In this document: piece by piece, positions 15,989 to 23,363 of the stretch
Layout of the letters: each line of letters opens with the position of its first letter
Position numbering within the stretch: position 1 is the first letter of the stretch
NCBI RefSeq assembly: GCF_003732485.1
Contig: NZ_MOAK01000055.1
Coordinates: forward strand, 108,707 to 147,346
Source of the DNA: Pseudomonas protegens
GTDB lineage: Bacteria > Pseudomonadota > Gammaproteobacteria > Pseudomonadales > Pseudomonadaceae
DNA length: 38,640 nucleotides
Reading direction: 5' to 3'
The notes under the pieces: generated by a model
Told to the model about the DNA's origin: nothing
Seen by the model: only the letters and a program-made list of their open reading frames with translations
The model's database searches: none
Program-made: the position numbers and the translations under genes

Positions 15989-16414
15989 ATGCCTGAAGAA
16001 AAGATCGTGTTCATCAACGGCGCGCCGGCGAAGTGCGGCTGCGAAATGAATTTCAGCTCCGGCGGTGGCGAATATTCCGACGTGCTCTACGTGATGCCCT
16101 GCGCGACGCACAGCCCCAATCGCTTCGGACCCGTGGAGGTCCAGCGCGACAAGGATGGCTGGTGGTATCACCCAAATATTCCGAGCTTTGGCGAAGGCGA
16201 AGACCCGGCGCCCTACATTGCCTGGGTCAAGGAGCAGGGGTTGGAGCTGAAGGGCTGGCACTCTGGCGACGAAGCCTACGACCTTCCAGATGAAGATGCT
16301 GCATGCACCGCCTGGAATCCCGAATCTCCAGGACCAGAGTGGTTCCTCATGGGTATCTTCGATACCGAGGACGGCCCCTATGTGCAATGGGCGCGCCGGG
16401 AGGTGCAGCCATGA
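15989..16414 (+). CDS. Conserved phage hypothetical protein
   Basis: The 141-residue acidic protein starts after AAGGACAAGTC. It has several aromatic-glycine patches (KDGWWYHPNIPSFGEGEDPA, then SPGPEWFLMGIFD) and no known domain. It resembles small proteins of Pseudomonas phage early regions. It overlaps the next tiny frame by ATGA. Function unknown. Confidence 0.6.
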   Translation: MPEEKIVFINGAPAKCGCEMNFSSGGGEYSDVLYVMPCATHSPNRFGPVEVQRDKDGWWYHPNIPSFGEGEDPAPYIAWVKEQGLELKGWHSGDEAYDLPDEDAACTAWNPESPGPEWFLMGIFDTEDGPYVQWARREVQP

Positions 16415-16470
16415 TCCTCCCCGCCCTGCTCTACCTCGCATGGAACATCTACACGGGGCCAAGGCCATGA
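16411..16470 (+). CDS. Possible 19-residue hydrophobic peptide
   Basis: ATGA overlap with the gene before and ATGA overlap with the frame after. The peptide (MILPALLYLAWNIYTGPRP) could span part of a membrane. Such chained tiny frames occur in phage early regions. Low certainty. Confidence 0.3.
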   Translation: MILPALLYLAWNIYTGPRP

Positions 16471-16580
16471 ATGACATTGCCGAACCTGCGCGGCCTAAAC
16501 CAAATCCAGCGTTACCCATAACCGTAAATGCACTTTTGGTTCATTGCCCGAGGTTAGGCGGGACGGGAATCAGATCCTGA
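16467..16580 (+). pseudogene. Truncated phage ORF (37 residues)
   Basis: Starts with an ATGA overlap and a plausible phage N-terminus (MNDIAEPARPKPNPALP). After about residue 26 the sequence loses protein character and stops, overlapping the end of the convergent gene. Likely the 5' part of a longer gene cut by rearrangement. Confidence 0.35.
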
Positions 16581-16858
16581 ACTTCTGCGCAAGAGTAGGT
16601 GTTGGAATAGTCGAAGAATTTCGGCCTTATTTCGGAGCCGTAGCTCATACATTGGAACGCAGACGAACCTTTTTGCAAGATTAGAAAGTGAACCGTGCCG
16701 ACTCTTGCTGGCGACTGGTAGGCGGCTTTGATCTCATAGCCACTGCTTAACAGATCGGTCACCTTTTGAGTTTCCGCCAAGGCCAATGTGCTAGTGACTA
16801 GTAGGCCCAGCAGCGAGATGCTCAGGGCATTTTTTGCAATACGATTCGTTCTTGGCAT
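16541..16858 (-). CDS. Small exported hypothetical protein
   Basis: The 105-residue product has a clear signal peptide (KNALSISLLGLLVTSTLALA) and a mature part with two Cys (FQCMSYG and TYSCAEVQ) that could form a disulfide in the periplasm. No family is recognised. No strong ribosome-binding site is seen. It is oriented against the phage genes and may be cargo. Confidence 0.55.
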   Translation of the reverse strand: MPRTNRIAKNALSISLLGLLVTSTLALAETQKVTDLLSSGYEIKAAYQSPARVGTVHFLILQKGSSAFQCMSYGSEIRPKFFDYSNTYSCAEVQDLIPVPPNLGQ

Positions 16859-17142
16859 GAATCAGTCATCCGTGAAGGGAAAATGCCAAGTTACCTAAGT
16901 TCAACAAAACCGTCACGGCCCAAGCCAACTGAGTCGTAAAACTCAGCGGACTGGTCACACTCCGACAGGACTGGTCCAGAAGAGTCCACCCGACCCGAGA
17001 GCCCAGGACTTGGAATGAAGGACTAGGCCGGGCGAACGCTGCAAACCATAGCCAGGCGCAACGCCGGCGACCATCAGCGCCATCTGAAACACCCCACTCA
17101 ACAATCGGAAAGCCTGCCGGCGATGGCGGGCAGGAGACACGC

Positions 17143-17298
17143 ATGCCCGACATAAAAGTTCAGTGCTGCCGCTGCAAGAACAAGCACATGGAAAGCGAGC
17201 GGCTAAAAGTGCCAAGCAAGAAGTACGGCTCGGGCGTCAGCGACATGATCTGCCCACGGTGCCGGTGCACCACCTACTACCGGCTACAGGCCGAATAA
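17143..17298 (+). CDS. Small zinc-ribbon phage protein (51 residues)
   Basis: Start ATG at 17143 follows CAGGAG. The product has C8-C9-x-C11 and C37-x2-C40-x-C42, two knuckles of a small zinc ribbon (QCCRCKNKH and MICPRCRCTT). Proteins of this size and pattern lie just before DUF4224 and integrase genes in Pseudomonas prophages. The 16859-17142 stretch before it shows nothing else. Confidence 0.6.
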   Translation: MPDIKVQCCRCKNKHMESERLKVPSKKYGSGVSDMICPRCRCTTYYRLQAE

Positions 17299-17331
17299 CC
17301 ACCCTTTGCCGCCACGCGGCGTGGATCGCTC

Positions 17332-17538
17332 ATGAACATACAATTTTTATCGCACGAAGAGGTTTGCGAGCTAACTGGCGCGCGGACCAAGGCAGGACAA
17401 ATCCTGAACCTGAAGAAGAACGGAATCCGGCACTCGATCAAGCGCAACGGCTGGCCAGCGGTTACGACCCAAGCCGTTACTGCTGTCGGATCATTCGAGC
17501 CCGAAAAACCTGTATGGACGCCAAGAAAGGCCAGTTGA
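17332..17538 (+). CDS. DUF4224 family phage protein
   Basis: The 68-residue protein matches the DUF4224 pattern: FLSHEEVCELTGARTKAGQI then LNLKKNGIRH and a short basic tail. It lies one base before the integrase gene, the usual place for this family; a role in excision or integrase control has been suggested from position only. The ELTG-x-x-x-x-x-x-Q segment is a likely helix-turn-helix. Confidence 0.75.
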   Translation: MNIQFLSHEEVCELTGARTKAGQILNLKKNGIRHSIKRNGWPAVTTQAVTAVGSFEPEKPVWTPRKAS

Positions 17539-17539
17539 G

Positions 17540-18571
17540 ATGGGAAGAAGACCAACCAAGCCGGGCTCCATTGCCCGGCTGCGTGAGCGCAAAAAGAGAA
17601 GCGGCCGCATCTACTATTACTACGACACCGGCGGAAAGGACCGCAAAGAGATAGCGCTGGGGAGCGACTACGGTTTGGCAATCATGGAATACGCGAAACT
17701 GGAGCGCGACCGTACCGCGGTAGACCTGGTCGCCAAGGTAGTAACGTTTCGCTACGTGGCCGAGAAGTACATGGTCGACGTGGTGCCCGACAAGGCGGAA
17801 AACACCCAAAAGGACAACGTGCGTGAGCTGAAAAACCTAATGGCGTTCTTCGACGACCCACCGGCTCCCCTAGAAACTATTGAACCGCTCCATGTCCGCC
17901 AGTATCTGACTTGGCGAAAATCCGCACCGGTCCGCGCAAACCGGGAAAAAGCTCTATTGAGCGCCATCTGGAATTACGCCAGGGACAAGGGCTACACATC
18001 GCTGGCCAACCCGTGCTCCGGCATTAAGGGCAACAAAGAAACCGGCCGAGACACCTATGTCGAGGACGAGCTGTTCAAGCGCGTGCATGACAAGGCCGAC
18101 GCCGGGCTGCACGATGCGATGGATTTAGCCTACTTGACCGGTCAACGAGTGACAGACACACGACTCATGGATGAGCGAGACGTGCGAGACGGTCAGATCT
18201 GGGTGCTCCAGGGCAAAACAAAGGCCAAGCGGCGTATCGAAGTAACGGGTGAGCTGAAGGTTTTAATTGATCGAATCAAGGCCCGGAAGTCAGGACACAA
18301 AGTCCGCTCGACGCGGCTGATCGTTGCAGAGGATGGCACCCCGATGACGGCGGCGATGTTGCGAAGGAGGTTTGATATGGCCAGAGAGGCCGCAGGAGTT
18401 GAGAAAGCCGACTTCCAGATGCGTGATTTGCGCGCCAAGGCTGGCACAGACAAGGCGGAATCGAGCGGCGATATCATGCAGGCCAAAGATCAACTTGGGC
18501 ATACCACCGTAGTGATGACCGAGCAGTACATCCGCAACCGCAAAGGCAAGAAGGTCTCACCGACAAAGTGA
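17540..18571 (+). CDS. int: Phage tyrosine-recombinase integrase
   Basis: The 343-residue protein has an arm-type basic N-terminus (GRRPTKPGSIARLRERKKRS), a core-binding domain (about 65-155) and a catalytic domain. Catalytic residues are R203 (TGQRVTDT), a Lys in QGKTKAK, R298 (RDLRAKAG, where Arg replaces the usual His of HxxR), H321 (LGHTT) and Y330 (TEQYIRN). The RDLR variant is normal in lambda-like Pseudomonas phages. It ends 82 bases from the 3' end of a tRNA-Leu gene, the probable attachment site. It appears intact and may still be able to act. Confidence 0.92.
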   Translation: MGRRPTKPGSIARLRERKKRSGRIYYYYDTGGKDRKEIALGSDYGLAIMEYAKLERDRTAVDLVAKVVTFRYVAEKYMVDVVPDKAENTQKDNVRELKNLMAFFDDPPAPLETIEPLHVRQYLTWRKSAPVRANREKALLSAIWNYARDKGYTSLANPCSGIKGNKETGRDTYVEDELFKRVHDKADAGLHDAMDLAYLTGQRVTDTRLMDERDVRDGQIWVLQGKTKAKRRIEVTGELKVLIDRIKARKSGHKVRSTRLIVAEDGTPMTAAMLRRRFDMAREAAGVEKADFQMRDLRAKAGTDKAESSGDIMQAKDQLGHTTVVMTEQYIRNRKGKKVSPTK

Positions 18572-18600
18572 ATTGCGGACCATTGGATTAATTGCGGACC
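18571..18600 (+). repeat. Pair of 11-bp direct repeats between integrase and tRNA
   Basis: AATTGCGGACC occurs at 18571-18581 and 18590-18600. Position between the integrase gene and the attachment site suggests arm-type integrase binding sites, by analogy with lambda-like attP regions. Confidence 0.45.
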
Positions 18601-18653
18601 GGAAAGATACAGGCATTTACACTGGCTATAGCCCGTAAACCCTTGATTTTAGA

Positions 18654-18740
18654 TGGTGCCCGAAGCCGGAATCGAACCGGCACGCCCTTACGAGCGGGGG
18701 ATTTTAAGTCCCATGCGTCTACCAGTTTCGCCATTCGGGC
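18654..18740 (-). tRNA. tRNA-Leu (anticodon UAA)
   Basis: The 87-nt minus-strand sequence folds as a class II tRNA. The acceptor stem is GCCCGAA / TTCGGGC, the anticodon loop CTTAAAA (anticodon TAA), the variable arm long, the T loop GGTTCGATTCC, and CCA is encoded. Its 3' end faces the integrase gene, so the prophage is inserted at the tRNA 3' end. The gene itself is complete. Confidence 0.97.
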
Positions 18741-18811
18741 GGTAGCGCGATCACGCGACACTGGAACAGTCGATCGGCATCAGGCCGGCCAGTGCTTAAA
18801 GCAGGGTGTGG

Positions 18812-18840
18812 AATATATACATCCAGTCCTTGTGAAGCAA
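18812..18840 (-). promoter_or_regulatory. Promoter of tRNA-Leu
   Basis: On the minus strand TTGCTT (18835-18840) and TATATT (18812-18817) are separated by 17 bases, a near-consensus sigma-70 promoter about 70 bases upstream of the tRNA. The remaining stretch to 19107 shows no gene. Confidence 0.6.
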
Positions 18841-19107
18841 GGTCGAAGCAGGCAAAAAAACCTCTCCCTCCACTCTGAATCCTGTGTAAAAAAACACAGT
18901 AAATCAGGAACCTACAGTAACGGCGTGATCATTCATGAGAGGGCTACCAAGCACTGCATCGACGTTTGCAACGGCGCCAAGACTAACATGGACAGATTAG
19001 CCAACCAACTGATTTATAAAGACTTATCATCAGCCCCAAGCTCCTTCGAGACTGACACCAGCCAAGCCACGCAAAACGTTCGGCGCGAAGTCGGCGACTG
19101 CCAGGCC

Positions 19108-19314
19108 TCAGGCTTCGGCCAGAAAACCCAACGATAGGTTGAGTTTGAGCCGGTCTTCCTGGGTGGCGGCCAACTCAGTCTCCAGATGAGTCGAAAACTC
19201 CTGCTCCACTGGCGCCTCAGGGCCCTTGACCTGCGCAACTGTACGGTTGTTTTCCAGCACCTTGGAAAGTTGCGCGTAGGTGTAATTGGCGGGGGGCGTA
19301 TTGCCTATATTCAT
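19108..19314 (-). CDS. Small hypothetical protein (68 residues)
   Basis: The start at 19314 follows AAGGAAG. The product (MNIGNTPPANYTYAQLSKVL then ENNRTVAQVKG) is polar with no signal or membrane segment and ends LSLGFLAEA. No family is recognised. It stands alone, so function cannot be guessed. Confidence 0.5.
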   Translation of the reverse strand: MNIGNTPPANYTYAQLSKVLENNRTVAQVKGPEAPVEQEFSTHLETELAATQEDRLKLNLSLGFLAEA

Positions 19315-19592
19315 GGAGGTCTTCCTTGATATCGAGCCAATCCGCAAGGACAGGTCGAAGAGTAAAAATTCATGGCATGCCACGCCCGGGTCAGTGACCA
19401 GGTGCCGACACTACGATGGAAGACTATAGGCCCAGGCAGGAAATAAGCTCGCCGATAGCCAACGGAGTTCGCCCAGTACGCATGACCTCGCCATCCATGA
19501 ACCGGTAAAGAGTCATAGATACCGGGCGAACGACACAAAGCTAGGCGTTCAGCATGACATGTTCAACTGTCACCAATGACAGCCGGATGGCC

Positions 19593-19856
19593 TTATCCGG
19601 CGTAGTGGGTAAAACCACCGGCAAAGGCTCTGCGTCCAGCCCGGAGTTCGGTGCGCAACTCGCCGATCAGGTTGGAGATGTCGCGCACACTGGTGAGTTC
19701 AGCCGTCGAGACACCGGTCAGCAACAAGTCCACTCGACCAGAATCGGCATCGTAGATCTTGATCGTCAAGGAACCATTGGGATGCACGCTGCAGACGCAG
19801 GAAAGCGGGAGAAAGCCGGACTCCAATATGTGACACAGCTCGCTGGTGGAGAGCAT
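19593..19856 (-). CDS. DUF1652 family protein
   Basis: The 87-residue protein begins at 19856 (MLSTSELCHILESGFLPLSC), the usual start of DUF1652 proteins, which occur mainly in Pseudomonas. The middle shows the family's SLTIKIYD and VDLLLTGVS; the end is rich in Arg and Leu (IGELRTELRAGRRAF). Longer in-frame starts lack protein character. Function of the family is unknown; the gene stands alone. Confidence 0.8.
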   Translation of the reverse strand: MLSTSELCHILESGFLPLSCVCSVHPNGSLTIKIYDADSGRVDLLLTGVSTAELTSVRDISNLIGELRTELRAGRRAFAGGFTHYAG

Positions 19857-20162
19857 GGCTTCTCGCTCTGTGTGGGATTTTGTGGATTTTTCCTGTTCAG
19901 AATAGGTCAGCGCCTGATCCTGTGTATCGAAAAACACACAAAAATGTTAACCACCTCGCAGTTCTGCTAAGCAGTTTCTGAGTCAGGCCACTCTCTGATC
20001 GTCAGGGCGCCGCTGCTACTCCTGCGTTATTCTGCTCTGTGCTTTTTTCCGTCAGTTGTGTAAGTTTCAAGCCTATGAACCTGAATCTTCAGTCCCGTCC
20101 CACCGCGATTATTACCGCCTTCATCAGCAAGGTGGGCTAGCGGTCGTTCAAACCCTAAACAA

Positions 20163-20183
20163 CCCGCCTCGAAGGCGGGGTTT
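20163..20183 (+). terminator. Terminator-like hairpin
   Basis: CCCGCCT / AGGCGGG with a three-base loop followed by GTTT. No plus-strand gene directly precedes it, so it may end a small transcript from the 19938-20160 gap, which otherwise shows no gene, or attenuate the next gene. Confidence 0.5.
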
Positions 20184-20222
20184 ATCACCAGTCTTCTGAG
20201 GCGCAAACCCCAGGAGAAAAGC

Positions 20223-20711
20223 ATGAACCCCTCATCCCCTGCTGTTCTACACCTGCTGTGCGGCAAGATCGCCGCGGGTAAATCCACACTGGCCAAGCGA
20301 CTGGCCGAAGCTCCCGGCAGTGTGTTGATCTGTGAGGACCAATGGCTGGCGCAGCTATACCCGGGACTGATTCATTCAGTGGCTGACTATATGCTGCATG
20401 CCCAGCGCCTGAAAAACGCGCTGGAGCCTTTGGTCATCAACCTGTTGCGTGGGGGAACCAATGTCGTGCTGGACTTCCCCGCCAATACCCTGGCCCAGCG
20501 CGCCTGGTTGCGAGCCTTGGCAGACCAGGCCCAGGTCGAGCATCGACTGCACCTGTTGAATGTCGATGAATATGTCTGCCTGACAAGGCTGCGCGAACGC
20601 AACAGCCAAGGTGATCACCCTTTCAGTACCAGTGAGGAACAATTCGAGCTGATCTGCCGTTACTTCGTGCCTCCACAGGCGGAGGAAGGACTGCACATCC
20701 TGGAGCACTGA
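20223..20711 (+). CDS. P-loop ATP-binding kinase-like protein
   Basis: The 162-residue protein starts after AGGAGAAAAGC. A Walker A motif GKIAAGKST lies at 14-22. LICEDQWLAQLYPG then gives a substrate-side Asp, NVVLDFPAN a Walker B-like strand, and RLRERNSQGDHPF a lid with two Arg. This matches small AAA/zeta-toxin-like kinases of the P-loop type (Pseudomonas proteins annotated as ATP-binding protein). It probably phosphorylates a small molecule; the substrate is unknown. It stands as a single gene. Confidence 0.75.
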   Translation: MNPSSPAVLHLLCGKIAAGKSTLAKRLAEAPGSVLICEDQWLAQLYPGLIHSVADYMLHAQRLKNALEPLVINLLRGGTNVVLDFPANTLAQRAWLRALADQAQVEHRLHLLNVDEYVCLTRLRERNSQGDHPFSTSEEQFELICRYFVPPQAEEGLHILEH

Positions 20712-20810
20712 ATTCCGGGGTTGCTGGCTGCCGGGCCCTGAGCTGGGCCCGATTCTGAATCTTGCGTGGGAAAAGTGCGTCGAGAATGGGGACGGAGGCA
20801 AATTTCAGGC

Positions 20811-20877
20811 AAAAAAAAGCCCAAGTAGCTGATGGACACTTGGGGCTAAAAATGCATAAACCGTGGTAGGTGAACGC
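20811..20877 (-). ncRNA. Candidate small RNA of about 67 nt
   Basis: A minus-strand transcript would start near 20877, seven bases after a good -10 box. It would end at a strong intrinsic terminator: nine-base stem AGCCCAAGT (20818-20826) with its partner at 20838-20847 and eight T (20811-20818). No coding frame lies between promoter and terminator and no minus-strand gene lies upstream for 450 bases, so the terminator needs another explanation. The 5' part is unstructured and pyrimidine-rich (CACCTACCACGG). I do not recognise the RNA. Confidence 0.5.
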
Positions 20878-20883
20878 GGAGCT

Positions 20884-20913
20884 ATAGTAACGGAACAGTA
20901 CATTCTGTAACAA
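20884..20913 (-). promoter_or_regulatory. Promoter of candidate small RNA
   Basis: TTGTTA (20908-20913) and TACTAT (20884-20889) on the minus strand, spaced by 18 bases. Confidence 0.45.
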
Positions 20914-21171
20914 GATGTTTGAAGAAAAAAACGTAAATAAAATCACCTAAGTCATTAAATATCCACACTTTTTTTGAGTATTTTAATTTCAGGGCAGGCC
21001 TTTCCGAAGCTTTCCGGGCTCCATGGCGATAGGCCTGAGTTACCCATCGCTGGACCGCGAGCAGCCCTCCAGCTTTAAACGAAAAAACGCTGAAAATTCA
21101 CAGAATCGCAACAGACAGACAATATTGCTCACCTTAAATTGCCGGCACTTGCCTGAATGGAATGTGTTGGT

Positions 21172-21288
21172 ATGAATGACTTTCTCGACGCCCTGCCCCT
21201 GATGCTATGCCTGACCACCTTTGCCTGGTGTTGCTGGGGCTAGAAACTGGAACCGGCCCCTCCCGAAGCGGACCTTGAAGCCAAGTAA
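21172..21288 (+). pseudogene. Small membrane protein ORF interrupted by an amber codon
   Basis: From the ATG at 21172 the frame gives MNDFLDALPLMLCLTTFAWC, CWG and a TAG at 21241. It then continues KLEPAPPEADLEAK to a TAA at 21286. The part after the TAG is acidic and Pro-rich, as in the tails of small Pseudomonas membrane proteins. Changing TAG to TGG would give a 38-residue single-span protein. Either a point mutation has broken it, or the 23-residue version is the true product. Apart from this and the small RNA, the 20712-21332 gap shows nothing. Confidence 0.35.
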
Positions 21289-21332
21289 GAAATCTCGCTG
21301 AAAAACTGTTCCAACCTCCCTTATCCCCCCTC

Positions 21333-21940
21333 TCACGCCGACTCGACGACCGCGGCAGGACTGAACAGTGCCTGGCCTAGCGATAGTGCCCGCTCCAGGC
21401 AAGGCGCCACATCCCCGCTCTCCGAGTCAAAGATCAGTTGCGAGGTCAACACACTGGCTCCGCAGTAGTCGAAGATCCCATGGTCGATCTGGGTCTGCAT
21501 CGCGCCGAGATAACCATGTCGCTCATAAGTGCCAGCGTCGGCCCCGGCAACCCCCACCAGGTGCACGCGCAGACGTCCAAGCTTTTTCTCCAGCTTGGCA
21601 TCGGGGCGAAAATCGAAGGCCCAACCGTTGGAGAACACGCGATCGATCCAGCCCTTGAGCAGCGCCGGCATGGACCACCAGTAAACCGGGTAGACCAGCA
21701 CTAGGGCATCGGCGCGGTCGATGCGTGCCTGTTCGGCGAGCACATCGGCGGGAGGAAGCGCCAGGGTTCGATGCACTGCGATATCGGCAGCACCGAATCG
21801 TGGTTCGAACCCTTCGGCCCAGAGATCGGCAATCTCGAATGAATGCCCGGAACCGCCCCCAGCCCCTCGGCAATCTGCGACGCAAGGCTATGGGTGAGAG
21901 ACTTGGGATCATGATGAGCGACAACAATAAGTGCATGCAC
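21333..21940 (-). pseudogene. NAD(P)H-dependent quinone oxidoreductase, frameshifted
   Basis: The flavodoxin-fold protein is complete when two frames are joined. The first reads MHALIVVAHHDPKSLTHSLA up to QIAEGLG, the second resumes HSFEIADLWAEGFEPRFGAA and runs through VLVYPVYWWSMPALLKGWID to the end. That is the KefF/MdaB/NQO family order: FMN-binding AHHDPKSL start and the YPVYWWSMPA-x-LKGWIDRV motif. The frames meet at a run of five C (21856-21860; G on the coding strand) where six would keep the frame. It diverges from a TetR regulator and should be its target: such enzymes reduce quinones and are induced by electrophiles. Real loss, phase variation or a sequencing error are all possible. 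Confidence 0.8.
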
Positions 21941-21983
21941 GGCGAGTACTCCTGCGGACGGATTGTGCTAGGGGATCGAGCTT

Positions 21984-22030
21984 TATATACTTTTAGTAAG
22001 TTAATGTCGGTAAGTTACTTTTGGTATATA
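21984..22030. promoter_or_regulatory. Operator dyad for the TetR-type regulator
   Basis: A 47-base imperfect palindrome: TATATACTTTTAGTAAGTTA (21984-22003), a seven-base spacer, and TAAGTTACTTTTGGTATATA (22011-22030); 15 of 20 positions are complementary. It ends three bases before the regulator start codon and covers the divergent promoter region. TetR regulators bind such dyads and repress both genes. Confidence 0.7.
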
Positions 22031-22033
22031 GCC

Positions 22034-22666
22034 ATGTCAAGCAGTCAGAAAACCGATTCCGTTTCATCGCCGCGACGGCGCCTATCACGGGAGCAACGTC
22101 TGCAACAACTGATGGCCGTGGCCTGGCAGATTGTCCGCGAGCACGGCACTGAGGCGCTGACCCTGGGGCATCTGGCGGAACAGGCCGGCGTCACCAAGCC
22201 GGTGGTCTACGACCATTTCGGTACTCGAGCGGTGCTCCTGGCGGCGCTGTATCAGGACTTTGACCAGCGCCAGACTCTGCTGATGGAACAGGCCCTGCAA
22301 ACCAGCGAACCGACCCTTGCCGCCCGCGCAGCGGTCATCGCCACGTCCTATGTCGACTGTGTGTTGCTGCAGGGCCGCGAAATCCCGGGGGTGATTGCCG
22401 CCCTGGCCAGTTCACCGGAGCTTGAAATCATCAAGCGCGACTACCAGGCGATATTCCTGGAAAAGTGCCGCAATACTCTGGAACCTTTCGCCGCCGGAGC
22501 CATGATCCCAAGGGCCGGGCTGCGCGCCATGCTCGGTGCGGCGGAAGCGGTTTCCCACGCGGCGGCGCTGGGGGAAATCACTCCCGCACAAGCCCAGGAA
22601 GAACTCTGCGCCACCATAGTGGCCATGGTTGAAAGAGCACGCGTCAGCACCTCTGCAAGCCAATGA
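22034..22666 (+). CDS. TetR-family transcriptional regulator
   Basis: The 210-residue protein starts at 22034 (MSSSQKTDSVSS); longer frames upstream cross the oxidoreductase gene and the operator. The DNA-binding part is about residues 20-66: LMAVAWQIVREHGTEALTLG, HLAEQAGVTKPVVYDHF, the canonical TetR helix-turn-helix. The ligand domain has no recognisable specificity. It probably represses the divergent oxidoreductase and itself through the dyad at 21984-22030. Its stop overlaps the next gene's ATG (ATGA), so the HD protein may be co-translated. Confidence 0.9.
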   Translation: MSSSQKTDSVSSPRRRLSREQRLQQLMAVAWQIVREHGTEALTLGHLAEQAGVTKPVVYDHFGTRAVLLAALYQDFDQRQTLLMEQALQTSEPTLAARAAVIATSYVDCVLLQGREIPGVIAALASSPELEIIKRDYQAIFLEKCRNTLEPFAAGAMIPRAGLRAMLGAAEAVSHAAALGEITPAQAQEELCATIVAMVERARVSTSASQ

Positions 22667-23259
22667 GCCCCAGCCTGGATATAGACGACCGGCCCCTGCC
22701 CCGGCCCCGCAAGGAAGAAGCAATGCTGCTGACCCGATTGGAACCGCTGGATGAATTGCTGCAACGCTATCAACAAGAGTTGGGCAAGGACTTCACCGGC
22801 TATCGCAACCATGTGTACCGGGTGCTCAACTTCTGCAACCTGCTCATCAGTGCCGATGCCCAGCAGTTGCAGAAACTGGCCATTGCCGGCGCCTTCCACG
22901 ACCTGGGCATCTGGACCGCCAGGACGTTCGACTATCTACCGCCGTCGCTGCGCCTGGCTGAAGCCCACCTGGATGAAATCCATAGGCCCGAGTGGAAAAC
23001 CGAAGTACTGACAATGATCGAACAACACCACAAGATCACTGCCGCCGCCCCACGCCCAGACAGCCTGGTGGAAGGCTTTCGCCGAGCCGACTGGATAGAT
23101 GTGTCGCTGGGAATGTTGAGTTTCGGCATCTCGCGAGACGATCGTCGCCGGGTATTTTCAGCCTTTCCTGATGCGGGCTTTCATCTGCGCCTGGTTCAGC
23201 TGTCTTTCAAACAACTGCTGATCCGCCCCTGGAAGCCGTTGCCCATGCTGCGCCTCTGA
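22663..23259 (+). CDS. HD-domain protein
   Basis: The 198-residue protein has the HD metal-binding set: H50 (YRNHVYRVL), H79-D80 (GAFHDLGIW), a later HH (EQHHKI) and an Asp in FRRADWIDVS. HD proteins are metal-dependent phosphohydrolases acting on nucleotides or other phosphoesters; no narrower family is evident. A second start at 22723 has a better ribosome-binding site (AAGGAAG) and would remove 20 residues not needed for the fold. It overlaps the TetR gene by ATGA. Confidence 0.8.
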   Translation: MSPSLDIDDRPLPRPRKEEAMLLTRLEPLDELLQRYQQELGKDFTGYRNHVYRVLNFCNLLISADAQQLQKLAIAGAFHDLGIWTARTFDYLPPSLRLAEAHLDEIHRPEWKTEVLTMIEQHHKITAAAPRPDSLVEGFRRADWIDVSLGMLSFGISRDDRRRVFSAFPDAGFHLRLVQLSFKQLLIRPWKPLPMLRL

Positions 23260-23363
23260 TCCGCCGGCTGCCCGGCCAGCCGCTAAAGGCTGGAGCGCGT
23301 AAACTGCATTCATTAATGGCAACACCGGCGCGAATCAGCCGGTTGCAAGCACTGAGAACACCT

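Noticed and set aside
16866-17153. 95-codon minus-strand frame
   Set aside because: Antisense to the phage leader and the zinc-ribbon gene; no start signal.
18592-19137. 181-codon plus-strand frame crossing the tRNA-Leu
   Set aside because: It reads through the tRNA in antisense and shows no protein motif.
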